DNA from: Theropithecus gelada
Lineage: Eukaryota > Chordata > Mammalia > Primates > Cercopithecidae
Direction: 5' to 3'
Length of the DNA: 64,000 bases
Assembly (NCBI RefSeq): GCF_003255815.1
Contig: NC_037686.1
Coordinates: forward strand, 58,253,888-58,317,887
The translations under genes and the position numbers were made by a program. The notes beneath the pieces are model-generated. The model did no database searches. It was not told the DNA's origin and saw only the letters and a program-made list of their open reading frames with translations. This document shows, piece after piece, positions 23,684-33,914 of this stretch. Position 1 is the stretch's first letter. Every line of letters starts with the position of its first letter.

Positions 23684-24360
23684 ATTTTATAGCACCATGT
23701 AACTATCACTCTAAGAGGGATTACTGAAAAATGTAAGTCTCTCAGAGAACTGTGCAATTTATTACAAACAAATAGACAAAACTATAATGGGTTAGGAGGA
23801 GAGGTGGCAGTTTTACGAGAAGCCAATTTATCTAATATTCGAAAGTGGCAAGACCTTTCTACACCCAAGTTTCCATCAAGTTTACCCTTCACCCTTATTG
23901 TTTATTGGATATTGGCAATACCAGTTAAAAACAGGTTGCATTTTTGAGGCAGAAATTAAGCAGATATATGTCATAGTAAAAAAAATTAAATATATAAATA
24001 AAAAGGGCTAATAATTACTTGTAATACATTTTAAAAGGAGGATAAGAAGAAAATTAAATGTGAAATTTTTTTTAAAAAAAATTGTATAAATATTTGAGGA
24101 TTGCCTGTATATTTGAGAGATTTTGACTACCTAATATTGCATATGTCTACCTGGTAGCAAACTTCTTGTAAACTAAATGCAAAAGTGGTCAAATGACAAA
24201 AAATTAACAAAACTATGATTGCTAATTTTATTTTACCTTTTCACCAATTGGTTTGATAGTATGTAATTAAATAAATTGCAAATGCTTAACCATTATAAAA
24301 ATGTTAGCCCAGATTTTTAAATTAAGTTTCTGGTTCAATAGTTGAAATTACTGGAGTACA
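23684..24360. other. Unique AT-rich DNA
   Basis: No recognised feature. Confidence 0.45.
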
Positions 24361-24364
24361 TTAG

Positions 24365-24580
24365 TTACTGGCATGATTACTGGGTCCAAATCCTGGATCC
24401 AGTTGGGATTTCTAATGTGTGTGTGAACTTAGGAAATGGATTAATCTGTTGGTGCTTTAGTTTCTTGAAATAAAAAATGGATACATGTATTTTCTGAGGT
24501 AGTTAATAGAACTTATTGAAGTACTTAAAACAGTGATGAGTACCTATTTAGGACTACATAAGAATTTGCTTTTATTAGCT
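24365..24580 (+). mobile_element. MIR SINE
   Basis: 'ggtccaaatcctggatcc', 'gtgtgaacttaggaaat', 'gctttagtttcttgaaata' and 'acagtgatgagtacctattt' follow plus-strand MIR order. Confidence 0.6.
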
Positions 24581-24584
24581 ATGC

Positions 24585-24940
24585 CTTAGTCCTTTTGGGC
24601 TAATATAACAAAATACTGTAAACTGAGTGACTTATAAACAAAAAACATTTATTAATCACAGTTCTGGAGGCTGGGAAGTCTGAGGTAAAGGTGCCAGCAG
24701 ATTCAGTATCTGGTGAGGGTCAGTTCCTCATAAATGGCAACTTTTTGTGTCCTCTTATAGTGGAAAATGCCAAGGAGCCCCTTGGACCTCTTTTATAAGG
24801 GTTCTAATCCCAGTCCTGAGAGCTCTATCCTCATGATATGATCTCCTCCCAAAGACCCCACCCTTAATAATATCACATATGGGATTAGGCTTTAATGTAT
24901 GCACTTTCAGGGACTACAAATATTCACACCATAAAAGTCT
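24585..24940 (-). mobile_element. MaLR LTR (MLT1/MST-type)
   Basis: A nearly complete reverse-oriented LTR: 'ccttagtccttttgggcta', 'tcacagttctggaggctggg', 'caaagaccccacccttaata' and 'gggattaggctttaatgtat'. No internal retroviral region adjoins it, so it is a solo LTR. Confidence 0.85.
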
Positions 24941-24944
24941 ATTT

Positions 24945-25350
24945 CAATACTAGGAGAAAGAAGAAATAAATGTCTGTCAATAAATTGATTATACATATGT
25001 GGATGCTGAATATACTACAGTTTACAAGAGAAGGAATTCCACTTATAATTTTGATGAGTATAAAATGATACCTATATAGGCTACATAGAAACTAAACTAG
25101 AAATATGTAGATGTACATAATTGGCCATTGTATGATTAAATCAACAATAATCAACCCTTATAATATTTGACCTTAAAATTAATATTGTTTCAATTTCTTC
25201 ACTAAATGTGGCCCAACATATTTGCCACCAATTTTCTAACCTGTGTCTTTAAAACACAGATGAGGTTGTATACTGTAACAAGAAATGACAGGTCCTTAGC
25301 AGCATATTTTATATTTTGTAACAAAAATAAAATAATCATAAAGGAGGACT
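24945..25350. other. Unique AT-rich DNA
   Basis: No recognised feature. Confidence 0.45.
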
Positions 25351-25498
25351 GGGCCAGGCACAGTGGCTCACAACTTTAATCCCAGCACTTTAGGAAGCCA
25401 AGGCAGGCGGATCACCTGAGGTCAGGAGTTCGAGACCAGCCTGACCAACATGGAGAAACCCATCTTTACTAAAAACACAAAATTAGCCGGGTGTGGTA
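25351..25498 (+). mobile_element. AluS left half only, 3' truncated
   Basis: Starts with 'gggccaggcacagtggctca' and runs through the left monomer to 'aaaattagccgggtgtggt', where it stops. The right monomer and poly-A tail are missing. This is unusual for target-primed insertion and implies a later deletion. Confidence 0.9.
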
Positions 25499-25499
25499 T

Positions 25500-26055
25500 C
25501 TATTGGTTTGTAATATAATGAGGGAGTAAATAATTTCAGCATTTTGGGGAACAACCTTAAAATATAAAAGAGCCAGGATTTCCCACTGGCCAAATTAAAA
25601 AGAAATCATAATCAAAATTACAATTATAGTAAAGAGAAGCCCTTGTGATTTTAAAATCACAAAATGCAGTTGAAATAAGAAAGAAGAGTGCCTGGAAGCA
25701 GATGTGATTGTTTTCACTGTTGCCCATTTTCTCTTTAAGAAATTGAAAAAGAGAAATACCAAAAACTATGATTAAACCAAATCATTCTTAAATAGAAGGC
25801 AAAAAAGGAAAAGAGGATAAAACGGTACCAGTGGTCCCAATAAATAGCCAGAAAAACAGCTTTTTAATGATTGGTCAGCACATGCTGATATTCACAACAA
25901 TAACAACATGCATTTTACCTTTCACCTCCTAAGAGGCATGAACAGATGATAGCGAAGTATCTACAGACAGAAAACAAAACAAAACAAAAGCTATATTGGC
26001 CAACCCAGGCTGAGACTGTATTCCTGCTTTACTTTTGGCTTTGTTAAAAGATTGT
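25500..26055. other. Unique DNA
   Basis: No recognised repeat or gene. A short (CAAAA)n tract lies near 25972-25988. Confidence 0.45.
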
Positions 26056-26063
26056 AACTCTAG

Positions 26064-26190
26064 AATCCATGGCCATAGCGCCCTGAACATGCCCAATTTT
26101 GCCTGATCTCAAAAGCTAAGCAAATTTGGCCTGGTTAATACTTGGATGGGAGCAAATGATAACTCTGTCAAGGTACTTAAATAAATAAAT
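26064..26190 (+). pseudogene. 5S rRNA retropseudogene
   Basis: The first about 90 bases match 5S rRNA with scattered changes. Diagnostic stretches are 'ggccatagcgccctgaac', 'cctgatctcaaaagctaagc' and 'gcctggttaatacttggatg' followed by 'ggagc'. The last part of the gene is replaced by diverged sequence. An AAATAAATAAAT tail follows. The 6-base direct repeat CTCTAG at 26058-26063 and 26191-26196 brackets the copy. Tail and repeat fit L1-mediated retroposition. The internal promoter region is mutated, so it is unlikely to be transcribed by RNA polymerase III. Confidence 0.85.
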
Positions 26191-26216
26191 CTCTAGCTCA
26201 GTCTGGGGAGCAGTTT

Positions 26217-26256
26217 TAATGGCAAAAACTGCAATTACTTTTGCACCAACCTAACA
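26217..26256 (-). mobile_element. Half of a MADE1 mariner-type MITE
   Basis: 'taatggcaaaaactgcaa' plus 'ttacttttgcaccaaccta' is one complete arm of the 80-bp palindromic MADE1 element. The matching left arm is absent. Orientation is nominal because the element is a palindrome. Complete MADE1 copies are the source of the mir-548 family, but a half copy cannot form that hairpin. Confidence 0.85.
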
Positions 26257-26910
26257 TAAAACAACAATTGTGGTAATGATTACAGGAGTACAGAGTAATA
26301 ATAATTATAATTTGAAGAAATTCAGGTATAGGAAAGTATATACTAAATGTGTGGTATCTTCTTAAGTAAACACCTATGGGGATTTAAATATTAACTATAA
26401 TTCTTCTTTGCTTTATTATTTATATGATGTATTCAAATTTTTAGAGAAATACTGGCCAATTTTATAAAACTAATCTATTGAGTGTCAAACAACAAAAACA
26501 GTGTTTCTTCTTGCACAAGTGTCTTCAAATAAAAAGTCTGTATAATAATATGAAACTTTTCTACAATTTAACAACCCTAATAACAGATTAATAGTGTCAT
26601 ATATGAATAGCTTATCATCTTCCCATTAATTTTTTTCTAAAGCTTATATATAAAATATTATACAATATAAACAAGTTTGAGTTGAGGGAAATAACCAACC
26701 TTATAATATTATGATAATGATTTCTAACAAACAAATTTTCATTGTTCATGTTAATTTATGGTACGAAGAAGATATTACTTGGTAGAAGTGTTTAGCCAAA
26801 TTATAACTGTTTTGATAAAATATAAATTTCACCTTTGAAAATTGAATTCTTAACTCAGATTTTCAATAAAATTCTCTTTTAAAAAAATAGCAAAATTGAG
26901 ACTAATATTA
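26257..26910. other. Unique AT-rich DNA
   Basis: No recognised feature. Confidence 0.45.
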
Positions 26911-26914
26911 AAAT

Positions 26915-27375
26915 AAATGCCTGTGTTATTATTCACAATAGCAAAAGCAGGAAACCAAACTAGCTGTCCACTAATGGTGGATTGAATAAAGAAAATGTGG
27001 TACACATACACCATGGAATACAACACAACCATTTAAAAACACAGAATTATGCTCTTTGCAGCAGCATGGATGCACTTGGAGGCTGTTATCCTAAGTGAAC
27101 TGATGCAGAAACAGAAAACCAAATTCTGAGTAGTGTCACTTATATGTGAGACCTAAATCTTGGCCTCACATGGACATAAAGCTAGGAACAGTAGACACTG
27201 GGGACTGCAAAAGGAGGGAGGGAGAAAAGGGGCGAGGGCGGAAAAACTTCCTATTGGGTACTATGTTCACTATCTGGGTGAGAAGATCAATAGAGCCCAA
27301 ACTTAAGCACCATGCAATATAGCCTGTAACAAACCTGCATAGGTACCCCCTGAGTCTAAAGTAAAATGGAAATCA
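26915..27375 (+). mobile_element. L1 3' end (L1PB/L1MA age)
   Basis: ORF2 C-terminal and 3' UTR region: 'ttattcacaatagcaaaagc', 'gtacacatacaccatggaat', 'gatgcagaaacagaaaacca' and 'cctgcataggtaccccctga'. Frame broken, no poly-A tail left. Confidence 0.8.
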
Positions 27376-27379
27376 GAAA

Positions 27380-28125
27380 AACAATAATACACTCTATAGC
27401 ACTGAGAATTCAAAGTCTGATGGAGTTGCTCTATTTTTTGACATGCGCATCTCATAATCATTTTAAACATTTGAGGCTGTTTTCCAAGGGGAATAGTTAA
27501 TATGACCTTCACATTTCATAATATTAAAATATTAATAGCAAAATAATAGTGATAACATTAATATGCTCCTTCTCTTCTAAAGGATGCCACATGATTTTAA
27601 CAACATTAAATCTTTCCCTTTTAACATAACCTTAACCCTGTTTTCTAAAAAATGTAGTATTTAAGAGTAATCTACCAAATAATGGTTATGATGCTACACC
27701 CCAATCACTCTGCTCTGTGTTTAGAAAGTGTGATGAAAAGGCAAAATAAAAGGTTTTGCAGAAAGCATTTCTAGAGGTTTCTAGATAGTTTTTATAGACT
27801 GGGAAGCCAATTTACTTTCCTGAAATAAGGTAAATCGTTTTGATTTCTACATGCATGGGAGATCACCCTGAGATATCCAGTACCATGCAGACAACATCTT
27901 CCTATTCTGCACGAAGTCTCCATGTCAATAAAGGACAGCGGGTTAAAGGACAATTGGAATTTATTTGCATAGTATGTTCACATCTACTTGATATGGGCTG
28001 CATTTAGCTATAACTGCAGCAGTCCTTCTTCTGGAATCAGGGACATGGTGTTCCAGGCAAACAGGAACTAATCAAGAGACCTAACTTCTAGACCCATCTC
28101 CAACACACATCAAGCTACCAACTAT
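27380..28125. other. Unique DNA
   Basis: No recognised feature. Confidence 0.45.
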
Positions 28126-28129
28126 GAAA

Positions 28130-28410
28130 AATAAATTAGTCTTTGTGATACACTAGTTTTGCCATCTGGAAAATTAGAGCAAGACAAGTTATTTGATTTT
28201 CAATCTGTTCTCTGCAGAGCTTAAAGGATTCAGAGTGGTGATATGGGGGCCCTCACGTGGGGAGGGGAGACAGTGCTTCGATCTGATTTTTATACTGGAG
28301 TTTATCCAAAGATTTCTGAAGCTTGAAAAGAGTAGAAACTGGTGAAAATAACTGGATTAAGTGGCCTCTAAGATTTCTTCTGGCTCTCATCATCTATGAA
28401 ATGTATTTCC
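28130..28410 (+). mobile_element. Possible MIR-type SINE remnant
   Basis: 'ttgccatctggaaaatta' near 28160 resembles the MIR 'cctcatctgtaaaat' core. 'ctggattaagtggcctctaa' and 'gatttcttctggctctcat' near 28350-28395 resemble a common mammalian SINE 3' end. Weak match. Confidence 0.35.
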
Positions 28411-28414
28411 ATTC

Positions 28415-29210
28415 TCAGTACAGTCATTTCATAATATTAAGAAGCCTCAACCTGAATTTGATTTACTGTACCTACGTAGGGGCATGATGCTTTCTCTCTT
28501 TTTTTGTTTTTTTTTTTTTCATAAATGCTTCATAGTAACATCTTCAAAAGCAGACCTCCTGTGACTTGTTACATAACGGATATTCATATGAGAGTTGAAT
28601 ATATTTGACAGCGTTCATTTTTTTAAAATTTAATTTTAAATAAAGGGATATCTTTCACCATATGTCCTATGATTATCCTCGAAAAAATGTTATAACATAT
28701 GTCACTTTAATTTGCCACTTCTGTTAGTCTTCAAATTTTTTTCCAGATGAGCTTTGTTTTGGAGTGATGAATTTTTGTTCTTAAAATATTCCATTGGGAA
28801 AGCACTCTAAAACATGAGGACAGTTTAAACATTTTTTTACAACTGACTAAATATAAAATTATAAATCTAAAAGTATTTGTGCATTTAGAGTATCAGAGTT
28901 CCTAGAAAAAATGAGTTATGTAATATCCACATTTCTTATTTTTTGCGGTTACTAAAAAAATTTCCTTTGGTGTTTGACATCTAATGTATGTCATTTTTAG
29001 AGTACAAGTTATTTGTACTAACATGTGTGCCTTTTGAATAGTTTAGCACATGTTCAGATCTTCAGATTTTCAGATATAAAAACTCACTTTGCCTAAAAAT
29101 ATTAAAAAGTTAAAAAAAATAAACTATAGAGACACATCAATGTCCATTGAAATTAATGTGAGTAGTTTAAAGTTTTAAGGCTAAAAAATAAAATTCAGAG
29201 TTTGAAAAGT
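28415..29210. other. Unique AT-rich DNA
   Basis: No recognised feature other than T runs near 28500-28519. Confidence 0.45.
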
Positions 29211-29211
29211 C

Positions 29212-29443
29212 ACCATCTCGTCTCACAGCAAGCTCCTCCTCCTGCGTTCACGCCATTCTCCTGCTTCAGCCTCCCCAGTAGCTGGGACTACAGGGGCCCG
29301 CCACCACGCCTGGCTTATTTTTTGTATTTTTAGTAGAGATGGGGTTTCACCATGCTAGCCAGGATGCTCTGGATCTCCTGACCTCGTAATCCTCCCGCCT
29401 CGGCCTCCCAAAGTATTGGGATTACAGGAGTGAGCCACCGTGA
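29212..29443 (-). mobile_element. AluS/Y SINE, 3' truncated
   Basis: Minus-strand Alu beginning inside the right monomer ('atctcgtctcacagcaagc') and ending at 'gagtgagccaccgtgaac'. The poly-T tail and the end of the right arm are missing. Confidence 0.88.
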
Positions 29444-29663
29444 ACAGAGGTTGAATCTCTCTGGTAAATTAATGATAATCCCTGGAATCTCTGAAAGTTT
29501 CTGTTCAGTTCTAATCCCTAGACCTTGTGATTACTAAATATCCACAATTAGAAGAAAGGCTAATGAATATTTGTGAGGTGGACATCGCATTGTGTCAATG
29601 TTTGTATTCATATAAATATCATTTGACTATGCATATCTGTATAGTATACACCAACACGACACG

Positions 29664-29680
29664 CACGTGTGTGTGTGTGT
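29664..29680. repeat. (GT)n microsatellite
   Basis: Short GT run followed by ATGCATATATATGC. Confidence 0.75.
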
Positions 29681-29724
29681 ATGCATATATATGCTTATAG
29701 GCTTGTACTTTGAAATTGAATTAA

Positions 29725-30190
29725 GTTGTGGTTTTTGCATTCTCTCTGCCCCTGTTCTGTTTCCTGAAGCTGAGAGGGATCATTCTTATTTACCCTGATG
29801 GCTTCCTCCCTCAAGGACCCAAGTCTCTGTGTGTCTTTGCATGGAGGTTTTCTTCAGCCTCCCCGGGAGCTCTTCCAGTCTTCCCTCAGGAGAGCTCAGA
29901 AGTTCCTGGGATTTTACATTCCCCAAGAGCAGCCATCAACCAATTAAGACCATGATTTCATGGGAAATTTTAAGGCACCGCTACACTAGGTTACTCAGAG
30001 CTTACCAGTTAAAGGCTAGTTGACCTCAGTGGCAGCCTGTTCTAATGAGCGTACCCTTTATTGACTTTTCTTCCTTCTCTTTTTCATTCTCCCTACTCCC
30101 CCATTTTTGCCTTCTGGAATATCAACTAAATAAACTACGGGCATTCAGATCCTGTCTCAGGAACTCCTTTAGGTGAGCATAACCTAAGAA
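29725..30190 (+). mobile_element. LTR-like block, unclassified
   Basis: GC-richer than its flanks. It ends with 'aaataaactacgggcattca' followed by 'cctgtctcaggaactcc' and 'aacctaag', an arrangement seen at the 3' ends of LTRs (poly-A signal, then a short R/U5-like end). The family is not identified. Open frames within it are short and unremarkable. Confidence 0.35.
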
Positions 30191-30379
30191 ACCAATTTTA
30201 TGAAATTACCGACAGTCTTCCAAATAGTACTTTATGTTGGTGTAGTGGCCATTGCTTTTTGCAAATGTCACTTGAAGTGGAATCTAGGGACTTTCTCTTG
30301 TCTCACTTTTACAGAAATGCCAGAAGACTCTATAGCTGGCAACACATTCTCAATGACTAAATACAATCTGTTATCTATG

Positions 30380-30383
30380 TAAA

Positions 30384-30414
<31 letters not shown>

Positions 30415-30425
30415 CAAAAAAACCC
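30380..30425. repeat. (CAAAA)n low-complexity tract
   Basis: A-rich repeat of CAAAA/CAAAAA units with no recognised SINE attached. Confidence 0.85.
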
Positions 30426-30429
30426 CTGA

Positions 30430-30955
30430 GAACCAGGAAATAGAAATTTACGTGGTACTCAAGGGCAAATACTAATCAGTAACTGAGCAAGTATCCACAA
30501 TTTTTTTCCCAAAAGAAACTTGTCTAGGACTTTGAATCTGTTTTTATTGTAGATATTCTTTTTTTTTTATAGAGAGACAAACAAATAAGCAGAAAATACT
30601 GCTTAGTCTTCAAAAATATCATTTAATGAAAACACAGGTCAATTCATGTGACAGAACCCATGTAACTCTACATTGCTGTCCCCAAAGCTAAAACATTGGT
30701 AGCAGTAAACTCTTCATCAAATTTGCTTTGAGTAATAACATTCTTTTATTAATTAATTGCCAGTTTTAACTGGTTTTTTGGCCTACTATGTCACAGCAAG
30801 TTTGAATAAGTCTAATGTTCAAAAATCTATCCTCTGTAAACATAACCACTCCTTTTAAGATATACATGAAGATAAATTTGCTTCAGGGTATGTTTTTCAA
30901 TCACTCCTAGGGAAAAAATATCAAACTCCAGAGGCATATTCTCAAAGTGTATATA
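30430..30955. other. Unique AT-rich DNA
   Basis: No recognised feature. Confidence 0.45.
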
Positions 30956-30956
30956 T

Positions 30957-32103
30957 CAGAGGTCCCCAATCCTTTTGGCACCAGGGACTGGTTTTCATGG
31001 AAGACAACTTTTCTTTGTCTTTATTATTATTATTATTATTACACTTTTAAGTTCTGGGATACATGTGCAGAATGTGCAGTTTTGTTACATAGGTATACAC
31101 ATGCCATGGCGGTTTGCTGCACCCATCAACCCATCACCTACATTAGGTATTTTTCCTAATGCTATCCCTCCCCTAACCCCCCACTCCCCACAGGCCCCAG
31201 TTTGTGATGTTTCCCTTCCTGTGTCTATGTGTTTTCATTGTTCAACTCCCACTTATGAGTGAGAACATGTGGTGTTTGGTTTTCTGATCTGGTGATAGTT
31301 TGCTGAGAATGCTGTTTTCCAGCTTCATCCATGTACCTGCAAAAGACATGAACTCATCCTCTTTTATGGCTGCATAGTATTCCATGGTGTATATGTGCCA
31401 CATTTTCTTAATCCAGTCTATCATTGATACCATTTGGGTTGGTTCCAAATCTTTGCTATTGTGAACAGTGCTGCAATAAATGTAGGTGTGCATGTGTCTT
31501 TATTGGAGAATGATTTACAATCCTTTGGGTATATGACCAGTAATGGGGTGACTGGTCAAATGGTATTTCTAATTCTACATCCTTGAGGAATCGCCACACT
31601 GTCTTCCACAATGGTTGAACTAATTTACACTCCCACCAGCAGTGTAAAAGTGTTCCTATTTGTCCACATCCTCTCTAGCACCTGTTGTTTCCTGACTTTT
31701 TAACGATCACCATTCTAATTGGGATGAGATGGTATCTCATTGTGGTTTTGATTTGCATTTCTCTAATGACCAGTGATATGATTTTTTCATATGTCTGTTG
31801 GCTGCATAAATGGAAAGACAGTTTTTCTATGGACTGGGTTTGGGGGGATGGTTTTGGGGTGAAACTGTTCTTCAGATCATCAGGCATTAGATTCTCATAG
31901 GGAGCATGCAACCTAGAGCCCTCACATGCACAGTTCATAATAGGGTTCATACGCTTATGAGAATCTAATGTCACCGCCAATCTGACAGTAGGCGGAGCAC
32001 GGGCAGCAATACTGGTTCGCTGCTCACCTCCTGCGTAGCCCAGTTTCAAACAGGCCATGGATGGACCAATGCCAGTCCATGGCCCAGGGATTGGGGACTC
32101 CTA
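30957..32103. mobile_element. MER1 (hAT-Charlie) DNA transposon, split by L1
   Basis: The left end is 'cagaggtccccaatcc' and the right end is 'gcccagggattggggactcc', the two complementary termini of MER1. Internal landmarks after the L1 are 'catcaggcattagattctca' and 'gagaatctaatgtcaccgcc', which form an internal inverted pair. The likely 8-base target duplication is GTATATAT on the left and GTATGCAT on the right, now differing at two positions. The element is non-autonomous and encodes nothing. Confidence 0.88.
31015..31811 (-). mobile_element. 5'-truncated L1 (L1PA/PB) inside MER1
   Basis: A (TTA)n tail at 31018-31041 precedes the 3' UTR and the ORF2 C-terminus ('tattccatggtgtatatgtg', 'gatgagatggtatctcattg'). 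The insertion is bracketed by a diverged target-site duplication: 'ggaagacaacttttct' at 30999-31014 and 'ggaaagacagtttttct' at 31812-31828. An 83-residue ORF2p piece remains open at 31242-31493 on the minus strand. Confidence 0.9.
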
Positions 32104-32309
32104 GTATGCATATGTGGAATCATAAACATTAATGAATTAAGGAGTGCCTGCTGATGCTAGTCACCATTTATATAATCCCATTTTAATACTAGTGCAGTAT
32201 CCTCCAATAAGGGGAAAATTGCTAAAAATAGGGAAGTTTTGAAGCAAAAAGTTGGGTCAATATAAAGAATAGGGTAAGACACACACAAACACACAAATAC
32301 ACATATGCA

Positions 32310-33115
32310 TAAAATTCTGGGTTGTTTGGCGTTATGAATAAAGCTCTTATAGACATTCATGTATAATAAGTATACAACTTTCTCTTTCTACAAGTGGAAC
32401 TGTTGGTATGTAAGTGTGTATTTCAATTCAAAAGAAATTGTCAGGGTCATGTTCTAAATAGTTGCACCATTTTACACTCCTACTAGTATCCTTCGATGGT
32501 TTTTCTTCACATCCTTGAAGTCTTTATCACTGCAACCATTCTGGTAGGTAATAATATTTCATTGTGGTTTTAATGTACATATTACTATGAATATTAATCG
32601 AGTATATTTGGGGGCCCTTTATATAGCCAACTTTTAAAAATACAGTTGTTGGACAGGTGCGGTGCCTCACGCCTGTAATCCCAGCACTTTGGGAGCCCAA
32701 GGCAGGCGGAACATGAGGTCAGAAGATGGAGACCATCCTGGGCAACATGTTGAAACCCTGTCTCTACTAAAAATACAAAAATTAGCTGAGGATGGTGGTG
32801 TGTGCCTGTAATCCCAGCTACTCAGGAGGCTGAGGCAGGAGAATTGCTTGAACCCAGGAGGCAGAGGTTGCAGTGAGCTGAGATTGTGTCCCTGCACCCT
32901 AGCCTGGTGACAGAGTAAGACTCCATCCCCGACCCCCAAAAAAATACTGTTATCAATCTTTTATTATTGAGTTGTTGTAATTCTTTACATATCTTAGAAA
33001 TAAATGCTTTGTAAATATGTATTTTATGAATATTTTTGCACTGGCTATTCATTTTCTCCTTCATGGTACCTGATGATTATGTCTTAAAGTTTTGAAAAGG
33101 CCAATTTACCCACTG
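32310..33115 (-). mobile_element. Old L1M ORF2 segment, part 1
   Basis: Reverse-oriented L1 ORF2. 'gcaccattttacactcctac' and 'ttcattgtggttttaatgta' lie left of an inserted Alu. 'tattgagttgttgtaattc', 'atttttgcactggctattc' and 'aaaaggccaatttaccca' lie right of it. Strongly diverged. Confidence 0.65.
32650..32944 (+). mobile_element. AluS SINE inserted in the L1M
   Basis: Full-length plus-strand Alu from 'ggacaggtgcggtgcctca' to 'agactccatccccgaccc', with a short A tail. The flanks share 'aaaatac(a/t)gtt', a probable target-site duplication. Old World primate age or older. Confidence 0.9.
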
Positions 33116-33116
33116 T

Positions 33117-33660
33117 TTGGAGACTTTTCCCCATGGGTCATGCATTTCTGAACATCAGTGAAGTTTGCAAAGCTACTCTGATGCACGATGTAGCATTGTT
33201 CATATTCTAGGAGAGTAAAAAAAAATGATAATAATGTCTCCCTCCCCTCCCCAGATAAATTTTACAAGGTAATAAAGAAAATGTCTTCTTTCAGATTAGG
33301 GGGAAGATTTGTTTCCTGACTAGGATAATAAAGTTAGTAGCTGTCTCCAGAGAGCGTAATGATAGGTTTGCCAGCCCCTCTCTGAAAGACTGAGTGGGTT
33401 CCGAGGTAGAGTGGTCCTTAGCTACAAAACAGACTCTGTTCACCTGCAGCCACCTCTATGACAACTCTCTGGAACTTGGCTGTATGAGGAACTGGTGTGA
33501 ACCTGAAATTCATGCCGCCGGTTCTGCTGAGAGTAATAAACTGTCTAAATCAATTTGGGCTCACTGTTTCCCTACTGACCAAATCTGTGGAAATCCGGCA
33601 AGTTAACCTAGCTGATGCGGCAGTCACTGCTGCTTAGGAAGTGTTTGACTCTATAGCAAC
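33117..33660 (+). mobile_element. LTR-like insertion interrupting the L1M
   Basis: About 540 bases, beginning 'tgtttggagacttttcccc' and ending near 'ctctatagcaaca', separate two adjacent pieces of the same L1. It is less AT-rich than its host and contains 'gagtaataaactgtctaaat' about 110 bases from the end, typical of an LTR poly-A signal region. TG...CA ends fit an LTR. The family is not identified and no clear target duplication was found. Confidence 0.45.
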
Positions 33661-33910
33661 ATTTTTTTTTCTTTTATAGTTATTGCTTTCTGTGTCCTAT
33701 CTAAGAAAACATTTGCGTACCCCCGTGTTATGAAGACATCTCAAGAAATCGTCAAATGTTTCTTTGGCTTCATATTTTGGCGTTTACATTGAAAGACTTG
33801 ACCATTTAGAATTAAATTTTTGTTGTAATTACAGACAGGTTTGGAGCTTTAGTTATTAAATTGGATATTCAATTTTATCAGCAATATTTGTTAAAAGAAA
33901 AAAGATAACC
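33661..33910 (-). mobile_element. Old L1M ORF2 segment, part 2
   Basis: Continues the reverse-oriented L1 after the LTR-like block: 'tgtcctatctaagaaaacat', 'gaccatttagaattaaattt' and 'ttggatattcaattttatca'. Confidence 0.6.
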
Positions 33911-33914
33911 ACTG

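Noticed and set aside
31675..32058. 127-codon minus-strand frame with an L1-like C-terminus
   Set aside because: It is a chimera of noncoding MER1 sequence and an L1 ORF2 piece made by nesting, not a gene.
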